A stretch of DNA of 12,694 nt from Planctomycetota bacterium (GTDB lineage Bacteria; Planctomycetota; Phycisphaerae; FEN-1346). Positions 5,860 to 12,694 of this stretch are shown one piece after another. The stretch spans positions 1 to 12,694 of the forward strand of contig JAPLML010000018.1 of assembly GCA_026387055.1 (NCBI GenBank). Reading direction: 5' to 3'. The notes under the pieces were generated by a model. The model was not told the origin of the DNA. It saw only the letters and a list, made by a program, of their open reading frames with translations, and made no database searches. The first letter of the stretch is position 1, and each line of letters begins with the position of its first letter. The position numbers and the translations under genes were made by a program.

Positions 5860-7899
5860 TCAGCCGCCCCGGCTCCCGTACAGGTGGCAGCGCACCATCC
5901 GGCCACGGCCGAGGTCGGTGACGGGCGGGTAGACCTCCCGGCAGACGGGCATCACGCTGGGGCACCGCAGGTGGAAGTGGCAGCCGGGGGGCGGGTTGCT
6001 CGGCGAGGGGACGTCGCCCTCGAGGCGGATGCGGCCGCCGCGGCCCGGCATCTCCTGCCCGGGAATCGCCGACAGGAGGGCCCGCGTGTACGGGTGCAGG
6101 AGCTCGTCGAAGAGGCCCTCCGTGGGGCTTCGCTCCACGATCCGCCCGAGGTACATCACCGCCACCTCGTCGGCCAGGTACTCCACGATGCCCAGGTCGT
6201 GCGTGATGAATAGATACGTGAGGCGTTCCCGGCCCTCGCCCTGGAGCCGCCTCAAGAGGTTCAGGATCTGCGCCTGGATGGATACGTCGAGGGCGCTGGT
6301 GGGCTCGTCGAGCACGAGGAACTTCGGCTCGACGGCCAGGGCCCGCGCGATGCCGATCCGCTGGCGCTGCCCGCCGGAGAACTCGTGCGGGTAGCAGACA
6401 AGCGCGTCGGCCGTCAGCCCGACGCTCTCAAGGACATGCTTCACGCGCTCGCGGCGCTCCGCGCGGCTGCCGCCGATGCCGTGCACCAGCATCCCCTCCT
6501 CGACGATCGCCTCGACCGTCATCCGCGGGTTGAGCGAGGAGAACGGGTCCTGGAACACGATCTGGGCATCGCGGCGGAACCGGCGGAGGGCGCGAGAGTC
6601 GAGCGCCGCGAGGTTCGCGCCGCCGAAGCCGATGACGCCCCCGGTCGGCGGGAGGAGGCGGATGAGGGTCTTGCCGAGCGTCGTCTTCCCGCAGCCCGAC
6701 TCGCCCACCAGGGCCAGCGTGGTTCCTCGGGGGATGGCCACGTCCACGCCGTCGACGGCCTTCACGTGCCCGACGACGCGCTTGAAGACCCCCCGGCGGA
6801 TGGGGAAGTGCTTCGCCACATCCTGGGCATAAAGGAGCGGGCCGCCCTGCGGAAGCGGCGCGGCGGCGGATTCCTGCGGCAACGGCGACGGCGCCGATAT
6901 CGTCGGCGTGCGGCGCTCCGCGTACAAGTGGCAGGCGACGACGTGGCCGGGCTCGATCTGGCCGAGCGCAGGCTCAACGTCGCGACAAGACGCGGAGGCG
7001 TTCGGGCAGCGGTCCGAGAACCGGCATCCCGGCGCGAAGTCCCTCGGGTCAGGCACCACGCCCTGGATCGTCTCGAGGCGCCGGCCGCGCTGGACGCGGC
7101 TGGGCCGGCATCGCAGCAGCCGCTCCGTGTACGGGTGCGAGGGCCGGGCAAAGAGCGCTTCCGCCGTGGCCATCTCCACGATCTTCCCGGCGTACATGAC
7201 CGCCACGCGGTGCGCCATCTCCGACACGACCGCCAGGTCGTGCGTGATGAAAAGGATGGCGGTGCCCAGCCGCTTCTGGAGGTCCCTGAGGAGATCGAGG
7301 ATGCGGGCCTCGACCGTCACGTCGAGGGCGGTCGTCGGCTCGTCGGCAATCAGAAGCTCCGGCCGGCACGCCAGGGCCATGGCGATCATGACCCGCTGCC
7401 GCATGCCGCCGGAGAGCTGGTGCGGATACTGCGAGAGTTTCTGGGCGGGCTCCGGCATGTCCGTGAGGCGCAGCGCCTCGACGGCCTTCTCGATCTCCTC
7501 CGCGCCCGCGCCGCCCCACCGCCGCGCCTCGCCCTCCGGCCGCCCATGGCGGATGGCCTCCAGGAGCTGCGTCCGGACGGAGAGGACGGGGTTCAGGCAG
7601 GTCATGGGCTCCTGGAAGATCATGGCGATGTGTCGCCCGCGGAAGCTCCGCTTCTCGGGGCCGGGCAGGCGGACCACGTCGCGGCCCTTGAAGAGGATTT
7701 CCCCGCCCGCCACGTACCCGGGGCGCGGAATGAGCTGCATGATCGAGAGGGCCGTGAGCGACTTGCCGCAGCCCGACTCGCCCACGAGGCCGAGCGTCTC
7801 GCCGCTGTCGATGGAGAGCGAGATCCCGTCGACCACCCGGCGCGGCTGGCCGGCGGTGCGGAAGTACGTCCGCAGGTCTCGGACCTCCAGAAGCGGCAC
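5860..7899 (-). CDS. Oligopeptide/dipeptide ABC transporter ATPase, fused OppD-OppF type
   Basis: One 679-residue chain holds both ATPase domains that power a peptide importer at the inner face of the cytoplasmic membrane. The start is GTG 7899 (VPLLEVRDLRTYF), one nt after the permease stop, with GGAG at 7909-7906 and 6-nt spacing; the longer open frame would run into the permease gene. Domain 1 has Walker A GESGCGKS (residues 40-47), the signature LSGGMRQR (Ser163), Walker B LLIADEP and the switch histidine in FITHDLAVV. Domain 2 has GESGCGKT (Lys405), FSGGQRQR (Ser508), LVLDEP and FITHDLGIV. Both active sites look intact. Each domain ends in an Oligo_HPY extension with cysteines spaced C-x5-C-x6-C-x17-C. 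Fused ATPases of this kind are known from GsiA and YejF. It is the last gene of the three-gene operon, ending just before the 5671-5840 palindrome. Confidence 0.95.
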   Translation of the reverse strand: MPLLEVRDLRTYFRTAGQPRRVVDGISLSIDSGETLGLVGESGCGKSLTALSIMQLIPRPGYVAGGEILFKGRDVVRLPGPEKRSFRGRHIAMIFQEPMTCLNPVLSVRTQLLEAIRHGRPEGEARRWGGAGAEEIEKAVEALRLTDMPEPAQKLSQYPHQLSGGMRQRVMIAMALACRPELLIADEPTTALDVTVEARILDLLRDLQKRLGTAILFITHDLAVVSEMAHRVAVMYAGKIVEMATAEALFARPSHPYTERLLRCRPSRVQRGRRLETIQGVVPDPRDFAPGCRFSDRCPNASASCRDVEPALGQIEPGHVVACHLYAERRTPTISAPSPLPQESAAAPLPQGGPLLYAQDVAKHFPIRRGVFKRVVGHVKAVDGVDVAIPRGTTLALVGESGCGKTTLGKTLIRLLPPTGGVIGFGGANLAALDSRALRRFRRDAQIVFQDPFSSLNPRMTVEAIVEEGMLVHGIGGSRAERRERVKHVLESVGLTADALVCYPHEFSGGQRQRIGIARALAVEPKFLVLDEPTSALDVSIQAQILNLLRRLQGEGRERLTYLFITHDLGIVEYLADEVAVMYLGRIVERSPTEGLFDELLHPYTRALLSAIPGQEMPGRGGRIRLEGDVPSPSNPPPGCHFHLRCPSVMPVCREVYPPVTDLGRGRMVRCHLYGSRGG

Positions 7900-7900
7900 C

Positions 7901-10135
7901 TTACTCTCCTTCCCCGCGCACCCGCAGGGCCGGGTCGAGCGCATCGCGCAGCGCGTCGACGAACAGGTTCGCCGGCAGCACCAGCGTAAACATGGCGACG
8001 AACGCGGCCGCCAGGTTCCACCACACGACCGGGTCGCGGCCGAGCTCGCCGCGGGCCTGGTTGATCATCGTGCCCCAGCTGAACGTGTCGGGCCCCACGC
8101 CCACGCCGATGTAGCTGAGGACGGCCTCGGCCAGCACCAAGCCGCTGAAGTTCAGGACGACGGTAATCAGCACCAGGTGCATCAGGTTCGGCACCACGTG
8201 CCGCGCAAGGACCCGGAACCGCGACACGCCGAGCGCCAGGGCCGCCTGCACGTACTCCTTCTCGCGGAGCTTGAGCGTCTCGCCGCGCAAGACCCGGCAC
8301 AGGCCCACCCACCCCGTCAGCCCCATCACCACGCAAAGCTGCGGCAGGCCGCGCCCGAAGACCATCATGAAGCACACCACGAGCAGAATCCACGGGATCG
8401 ACGAGAGCGTGCTGTAGATGTACTGGACCAGGTCATCCACCCACCCTCCGAAGAAGCCGGCCAGCACGCCGAAGAAGATGGCGAACGGCACGGCAATCAG
8501 CGTCGTCAGGCCGCCGACCACCAGGCCCGTGCGGACGCTCTTGAGGGTCATGAAGAGGACGTCCTGCCCGGTCTTATCGGTTCCGAAGAGATGCCAGCCG
8601 GGATACTTGAGGGGCGGGTAGTCGCGCCGGCGGACCACCTTCCCATCGACCTCGTCCTCGAGGGTCTCCTTCGCCAGGAGCGCCCGCGCCATCGGGGCCG
8701 AGTAGGTCTTCTCGGTCTTCGCGGCCAGCGGGGTGCAGAGGCGGTCGAGAAGGGACTGCGGCTCCGCGAGGACGGCCCGCGTGGGGCCGTTTCCGTTCTC
8801 GGCCGTGCCCGCCGGGCGCTGGACGTCGCGCCACGTCACGCTGTCGGCGACGGCGATCAGCACGAACGCCCCGAGCGCGGCCAGCGAGACCTTCGCCAGG
8901 CGGCTGCGGCAGACCTGGCGCCAGGCGTTCCGCCAGAGCTGGCTTCGGCGGGCGTGCAGCAGGAACGCCCCGGACCCGAGGAGCGTGGCGGCCAGCACGC
9001 CGTTGCTGAAGATCACCGTGCGCAGGCCCGGCTGGTCCTTGAAGTACACGGCCGCTTGCCAGATTCCGACCGCGCCCGCCGCCAGAAACAGGAACCCGCC
9101 CAGGATCTTCAGCACGTCGCGCCAGCCGGGCCGGCCGTAGAGGCTCCGCGTGTCGCTCGCGCCCAGCGTGATGCGCGGGTCCACGAGCGTATAGCTCAAG
9201 TCCGTCATCAGGAGCCCGACGATGTAGAGGATGGCCCCGATGTAGTTCATGGAGCGGATGACCGCGAAATCCTGCGCGTTGATCGCCGTCATCGTCATGC
9301 TGCCCAGGCCGGGGATCGAGAAGAACGATTCCATCAGCAGGCTGCCCATGAAGAGGAACGGGATCGCCATCACGGCATTGGTCAGGATGGGGATCATCGC
9401 GTTCTTGAGAACGTGGCGGAACAGGACCGTGCCTTCGCCCAGGCCCTTCGCGCGGGCGGTCCGCACGTAGTCTTTCTCGATCTCCTCGAGCATGATCGTG
9501 CGGTAGTACCGGACCCCGCCGCCGATCCCGGAGATCACGCCGATGACGACGGGCAGGAAGACGAACTTCGCCGACACCGCGCCCCAGTCGAAGCCGGAAA
9601 TGGGGAACAGGTGAAGCCATTTGGCGAAGAGGAACTGGCCCCCGATGATGTAGAAGAGCCCGGAGATCGACATCAGGAGGACGCACATCACCGTGCCCCA
9701 CCGGTCGAGATACGTCCCCCGACAGAACGAAATGATGAGGGCCATGGTAATGTTGATCGCCATGCCCAGGAGGAACGTCGGGAGGGCGATGGCGAGGCTC
9801 GGGCCCATCCGCCGGCGGATCTCCTGGCCGATGTCGCGGTCGGTGACGTCGGAGCGGCCCAGGTCGAACACCAGCAGCCGCGCGCACTTCTGGAAGAAGA
9901 GCGTGGAGGTGAGCTTGGCGACCCCCTCCTCTTTCAGGTTGAGGAACGGGGGCTGATCGTAGCCGTGGGCCCGGACCCACGCGGCCACGGCGGCCGGCGT
10001 CGCCTTCTTGCCGAGGGTCATCTTGGCCATGTCCGCGGGCGAGTTGACCACGAAGAACAGCACGAACGTGATCAGGACGATCCCGAAGACGATCGGCACC
10101 GCGTAGAGCATCCGGCGGATGAGGTAGGCGATCAC
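7901..10135 (-). CDS. Peptide ABC transporter permease, fused DppB-DppC type
   Basis: A single 744-residue membrane protein contains both halves of the importer channel. Residues 1 to about 323 are DppB/OppB-like: MIAYLIRRMLYAVPIVFGIV opens with the first helix, a long external segment follows, the ATPase-contact (EAA) loop reads EIEKDYVRTARAKGLGEG, and the half closes with LVDPRITLG. Residues about 335-400 add two extra hydrophobic segments. Residues about 400-744 are DppC/OppC-like, with a first helix near 410-430, the hallmark HLFGTDKTGQDVL near 520, a second EAA loop LREKEYVQAALALGVSRF, and the end LPANLFVDALRDALDPALR. The start is GTG 10135, 3 nt after the binding-protein stop, with GGAGG about 8 nt upstream. 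These permeases are normally two genes of about 300-340 residues each, so the fusion is unusual. The frame is continuous with no sign of error at the junction. Confidence 0.93.
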   Translation of the reverse strand: MIAYLIRRMLYAVPIVFGIVLITFVLFFVVNSPADMAKMTLGKKATPAAVAAWVRAHGYDQPPFLNLKEEGVAKLTSTLFFQKCARLLVFDLGRSDVTDRDIGQEIRRRMGPSLAIALPTFLLGMAINITMALIISFCRGTYLDRWGTVMCVLLMSISGLFYIIGGQFLFAKWLHLFPISGFDWGAVSAKFVFLPVVIGVISGIGGGVRYYRTIMLEEIEKDYVRTARAKGLGEGTVLFRHVLKNAMIPILTNAVMAIPFLFMGSLLMESFFSIPGLGSMTMTAINAQDFAVIRSMNYIGAILYIVGLLMTDLSYTLVDPRITLGASDTRSLYGRPGWRDVLKILGGFLFLAAGAVGIWQAAVYFKDQPGLRTVIFSNGVLAATLLGSGAFLLHARRSQLWRNAWRQVCRSRLAKVSLAALGAFVLIAVADSVTWRDVQRPAGTAENGNGPTRAVLAEPQSLLDRLCTPLAAKTEKTYSAPMARALLAKETLEDEVDGKVVRRRDYPPLKYPGWHLFGTDKTGQDVLFMTLKSVRTGLVVGGLTTLIAVPFAIFFGVLAGFFGGWVDDLVQYIYSTLSSIPWILLVVCFMMVFGRGLPQLCVVMGLTGWVGLCRVLRGETLKLREKEYVQAALALGVSRFRVLARHVVPNLMHLVLITVVLNFSGLVLAEAVLSYIGVGVGPDTFSWGTMINQARGELGRDPVVWWNLAAAFVAMFTLVLPANLFVDALRDALDPALRVRGEGE

Positions 10136-10138
10136 CGG

Positions 10139-12367
10139 CTAGCCCTCCCTCAGCCGCTTGACGGCGGCCCGAATGGCCGGGAGGCTGGAGACCAGGAGCA
10201 CCCCGGCGAACACCATCACGGGCCACCAGCGCGGGCGGTTCTCCTGGGAGCGATAGGCCGTCCGCGCGGCCGTGTCAAGCCGTACGTACTTCGTCGTGTT
10301 GAACGCGATGCCATGGGGATAAGCGTTCCTGACCCACTGGTGGTACAGCCCCAGACCCTTGGGGAAATGGCGGAAGATCCACGGGGCGTCCTCGCGGAGG
10401 ATCCCGATCATCTCCTGGACGATGGCCTGCCGCTCGGGCGTGTTCTCCATGCTCCGCATCTGCAAGAAGAGCGCGTCGTAGCGGGGGTTGGCGTAGTTGG
10501 CGGCGTTCTCGCCGCCCGACTTCACCTTCCCGTTCGGCCCGTGGAGGAGAAACAGGAAGTTCTCGGGGTCCGGGTAGTCGGCCACCCAGCCCCAGGCCAG
10601 GAGCTGGAAGTTGCCCTTGTCGACCTTCTCGCGGAAGCGATTGTAGTCGGTGATCTCGATCTCCAGGCGGATGCCCAGCTTGCCGAACTGCTTTTTGATG
10701 AAGTCGAGCCACGACCTGCTCTCGGGGGTCGCCGCGGTGTTGGGGAAGCGGATGGTGAGCCGCTGGCCGTCCGGCCCGTAGCCGTTCGGGTACCCGGCCT
10801 CGGCCAGGAGCTTCCTTGCCTCGTCCAGGCTGCGGCGGACGGGGGCCTTGCGTTTGGCATCCCATCGATAGACGATGGGGTTCATGCCGGCCTCGCCCTC
10901 CTGGCAGCCGAAGATGCCCGGCGGGATGGGGCCCTGCGCGGCGATCCCCTGCTCGTTCAGGAAGATCGCGATCTCCTCTTCGGTATCGTAAGCGATGCTG
11001 ATCGCCTGGCGGAGCTTTCGCTTCTCCTCGGTGTACCCGCCCACGACGCTGTCGTTCATGTTGAATCCCATGTACCGGGCCTCGCACGCGACCGACGTCA
11101 CGAGGCGGATGCCGCGCGCCGCCATCTCGTCCGACAGGAGGCAGTCGCCCCGGCTCGACAGGGTCACGGCCTGGTCGAAGACGTCGCTCCCGATGACCGA
11201 CGTATCGTAGTAGCCCTGGAGGAACTTGTTCCACCTCGGGATGGTTTCCTTTTCGAGCCGCCGGACGACCCGGTCGATCATCGGCAGGGGCCGGCCGGCG
11301 TCGGCCAGCATCCCCGCGGCCTTCATCTCCTCGTCATTTGCCTGCGCCGCCGCCTCCTGCTCGCCGGGCGGCGCCAAGGCGGGGTATCGCTCGTCGCGGA
11401 AGTTCGGGTTCCGCTCGAAGATGATCTGGTTCGTGGGGTCGAACTCCCGCAGCACGTACGGCCCCGTGCCCACGGGATTCTTGTCAAGGATGATGCTCCG
11501 CTTGAGGATGACGGGCTGATCGAAGAAGGCGACCGCCTCGGGCGGCACCGGGGCGAAGAACGGCATCGACATCCAGTAGAGGATCTGTGGGTACGGGCCC
11601 GCCAGGACGACCTCGAAGGTGTGGCGGTCCACTTCGCGGACGAATGGGAACGCCTCCGCGCCGGCGCCGTAGTCCACGCGAATGGGGTTGTGCTGCTCAT
11701 CCTTCTCCTGATTATAGAGGATCCCCGCCGCCGCCCTCCGCGCGGCCCGCTCGCGGTCGAGCGCGGCCTGGAGCGTCGCCTGGTACTCCTTCATGCCCAG
11801 CAGGTGCTCGGCGAGGTTGCTGAAGACCGGGCACGCGAGGCGCGGGTCGGCAAGCCGACGGACACCATGGACGTAGTCGGCCGCCACGAGCTCGCGGCTC
11901 GCCGTCGATTCTAGGTCCCACACCGTGCGGACGTGCCGCACGTCCTCCTCCGAGAGCCGCCGGTTCGCCTCGACGAAACACGGATGGTCCTGGTACCGGA
12001 TGCCGGGCTTCAGACGCACCGTGTAAACGGTCGCGTCGACGGCCTTGCCCTGGAAGGTCACCTTACGGCCCTCGGCCTTCGGGATCTCGGCGGCGGTCAG
12101 GACGGCCAACGCGTAGGGGCGCTTGAGGTAGTGGTACTGGAAAGACGGCTCAAGGACCTGGCTCATCATCTCGACCTCGTCGGTCGAGTAGGCCCGCGCC
12201 GGATCGAGGTGCTTGGGCTCCTCGGCGAAGGTCGTGTAGAGGATGCTCTGGCCTTCCTCCGAAGCGGGATACGGCGAGTTGCAGCCGGCGAGAGCGAGGG
12301 CGCCGAGGAGCGCCCCCGCCGCCCACACCGCGAAATGCGCCGCCCTTCCGCTCACGCCCCGCTCCAT
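10139..12367 (-). CDS. Peptide-binding lipoprotein (SBP_bac_5 family) with C-terminal membrane helix
   Basis: This is the solute receptor of the importer, first gene of the operon. From ATG 12367 it has 742 residues, longer than the usual 520-600 of OppA/DppA. The N-terminus is a lipoprotein signal ending in lipobox LAGC, with Cys29 as the acylation site. Family marks are ILYTTFAEEPKHLDPA after the signal, NPVGTGPYVLREFDPTNQII near residue 300, and GWVADYPDPENFLFLLHGPN in the C-terminal lobe. Residues about 714-732 (WWPVMVFAGVLLVSSLPAI) are a probable transmembrane helix followed by a basic tail, an uncommon addition. Start choice is uncertain. GTG 12379 lies inside a hairpin and ATG 12367 lacks a ribosome site. 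GTG 12355 has GGAG 6 nt upstream and would still leave a complete signal (MSGRAAHFAVWAAG). Substrate is predicted to be peptides, but the family also binds nickel, glycans and other ligands. Confidence 0.9.
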   Translation of the reverse strand: MERGVSGRAAHFAVWAAGALLGALALAGCNSPYPASEEGQSILYTTFAEEPKHLDPARAYSTDEVEMMSQVLEPSFQYHYLKRPYALAVLTAAEIPKAEGRKVTFQGKAVDATVYTVRLKPGIRYQDHPCFVEANRRLSEEDVRHVRTVWDLESTASRELVAADYVHGVRRLADPRLACPVFSNLAEHLLGMKEYQATLQAALDRERAARRAAAGILYNQEKDEQHNPIRVDYGAGAEAFPFVREVDRHTFEVVLAGPYPQILYWMSMPFFAPVPPEAVAFFDQPVILKRSIILDKNPVGTGPYVLREFDPTNQIIFERNPNFRDERYPALAPPGEQEAAAQANDEEMKAAGMLADAGRPLPMIDRVVRRLEKETIPRWNKFLQGYYDTSVIGSDVFDQAVTLSSRGDCLLSDEMAARGIRLVTSVACEARYMGFNMNDSVVGGYTEEKRKLRQAISIAYDTEEEIAIFLNEQGIAAQGPIPPGIFGCQEGEAGMNPIVYRWDAKRKAPVRRSLDEARKLLAEAGYPNGYGPDGQRLTIRFPNTAATPESRSWLDFIKKQFGKLGIRLEIEITDYNRFREKVDKGNFQLLAWGWVADYPDPENFLFLLHGPNGKVKSGGENAANYANPRYDALFLQMRSMENTPERQAIVQEMIGILREDAPWIFRHFPKGLGLYHQWVRNAYPHGIAFNTTKYVRLDTAARTAYRSQENRPRWWPVMVFAGVLLVSSLPAIRAAVKRLREG

Positions 12368-12376
12368 GCCGTGTGC

Positions 12377-12399
12377 CACGGCCGGCTTGTCCGGCCGTG
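12377..12399. repeat. 9-bp hairpin just upstream of the binding-protein start
   Basis: CACGGCCGG (12377-12385) and CCGGCCGTG (12391-12399) form a perfect 9-bp stem with a 5-nt loop, CTTGT. It ends 9 nt before ATG 12367 on the minus strand and would fall in the 5' leader of the transporter message. It could hinder initiation at GTG 12379 or ATG 12367, or simply be another member of the local GC-rich palindrome population. Confidence 0.55.
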
Positions 12400-12470
12400 C
12401 TGCCGGAATCGGCGCCCGACTTCCGCTTCGTGCGCAGCGGGTCGCCCGAGCCGTACCTGTTTAGTACAAC

Positions 12471-12589
12471 AACGCCACTTAACCTCGGGCGCGGTGGGTC
12501 TCCTGACCCACCGCGCGGCAATTGCCCCCGAGCGGCGAGATAACGCAGGTGCGCGGCGGGTCGGGAGACCCGCCGCGCGAAGTGGCGTT
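12471..12589. repeat. Composite palindrome with two internal hairpins
   Basis: The outer arms AACGCCACTT (12471-12480) and AAGTGGCGTT (12580-12589) are perfect inverted repeats. They enclose two perfect 12-bp hairpins with 4-nt loops: GCGCGGTGGGTC-TCCT-GACCCACCGCGC (12489-12516) and GCGCGGCGGGTC-GGGA-GACCCGCCGCGC (12551-12578). The two hairpins also pair with each other (11 of 12). The first hairpin's left half and loop match 5671-5690 at 19 of 20 positions, so this is the same repeat family as the outer arms of the 5671-5840 element. GTACCTGTTTAG at 12453-12464, just outside, resembles GTACCTACTTAG at 5692-5703. It lies upstream of the transporter operon. I see no convincing promoter or gene between 12368 and 12694. 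Confidence 0.75.
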
Positions 12590-12602
12590 CTAGTATTGGC
12601 GT

Positions 12603-12692
12603 GGGTGGCACGGTCACGCGCCGTTGCGTGACCGTGCTTGCTTCCCCATGTGACCGTGCACGGCCACGCAACAGCGCGTGGCCGTGCCACCC
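12603..12692. repeat. Second copy of the 5706-5796 inverted repeat
   Basis: The 35-nt arms 12603-12637 and 12658-12692 are inverted repeats around a 20-nt loop. The right arm is identical over all 35 nt to 5761-5795. The left arm differs from 5707-5741 at one position. Each arm is again a self-complementary hairpin. The loops are related but diverged, which shows both copies have the same orientation. The window stops 2 nt beyond the element, so whether it has outer arms like the copy at 5671-5840 cannot be seen. Confidence 0.8.
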
Positions 12693-12694
12693 GG

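Noticed and set aside
5732..5932. Small open frame of 66 codons across the palindrome
   Set aside because: It runs through the inverted repeat and into the transporter gene's antisense, has no ribosome site and has no recognisable protein content.
6908..11914. A 1,668-codon open frame on the + strand
   Set aside because: It lies opposite the three well-supported transporter genes. Its translation is low-complexity, rich in Arg, His, Asp and Pro, with no recognisable domain, as expected for an antisense frame in very GC-rich coding DNA.
12471..12692. CRISPR array upstream of the transporter
   Set aside because: The repeats are nested inverted repeats of two families, not regularly spaced direct repeats with unique spacers, and no cas genes are present.

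Overview
High-GC bacterial DNA holding two gene blocks that converge near position 5,700. A split glycine decarboxylase (GcvPA/GcvPB), an oxygen-sensitive glycyl radical enzyme, a lipoprotein-type binding protein and many GC-rich palindromic repeats suggest an anaerobic Gram-negative-type bacterium. A member of the Planctomycetota/PVC group or a similar metagenomic lineage would fit, but that placement is inference and no marker gene confirms it.

Left block, + strand, 1-5652. It opens inside gcvPA, followed by gcvPB (GTGA overlap) and lipB 33 nt later. These look like one operon for the P-protein of the glycine cleavage system plus the octanoyltransferase that begins lipoylation of its H-protein. 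After a GC-rich inverted-repeat element and a TATAAT promoter comes a 786-residue glycyl radical enzyme. It matches the trans-4-hydroxy-L-proline dehydratase (HypD) family along its whole length, including the pocket residues I recall. Its radical-SAM activase is not in the window.

Right block, - strand, 12367-5860. Three tightly packed genes encode a complete oligopeptide/dipeptide ABC importer in compressed form. They are a large binding lipoprotein with an extra C-terminal membrane helix, a single-chain fusion of both permeases (DppB-like plus DppC-like), and a single-chain fusion of both ATPases (OppD-OppF type). The gaps are 3 nt and 1 nt, with good ribosome-binding sites.

Intergenic DNA is dominated by palindromes of an unusual kind: pairs of self-complementary hairpins that are also complementary to each other. 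The clearest are at 3086-3162, 5671-5840 (a 170-nt nested palindrome between the converging genes), 12471-12589 and 12603-12692. The inner element at 5706-5796 and the one at 12603-12692 are near-identical and in the same orientation, so they bracket the transporter operon.

A speculative reading links the genes: peptide import, hydroxyproline dehydration and glycine cleavage together would suit growth on collagen- or gelatin-like peptides, which are rich in glycine, proline and hydroxyproline. The sequence does not prove this.
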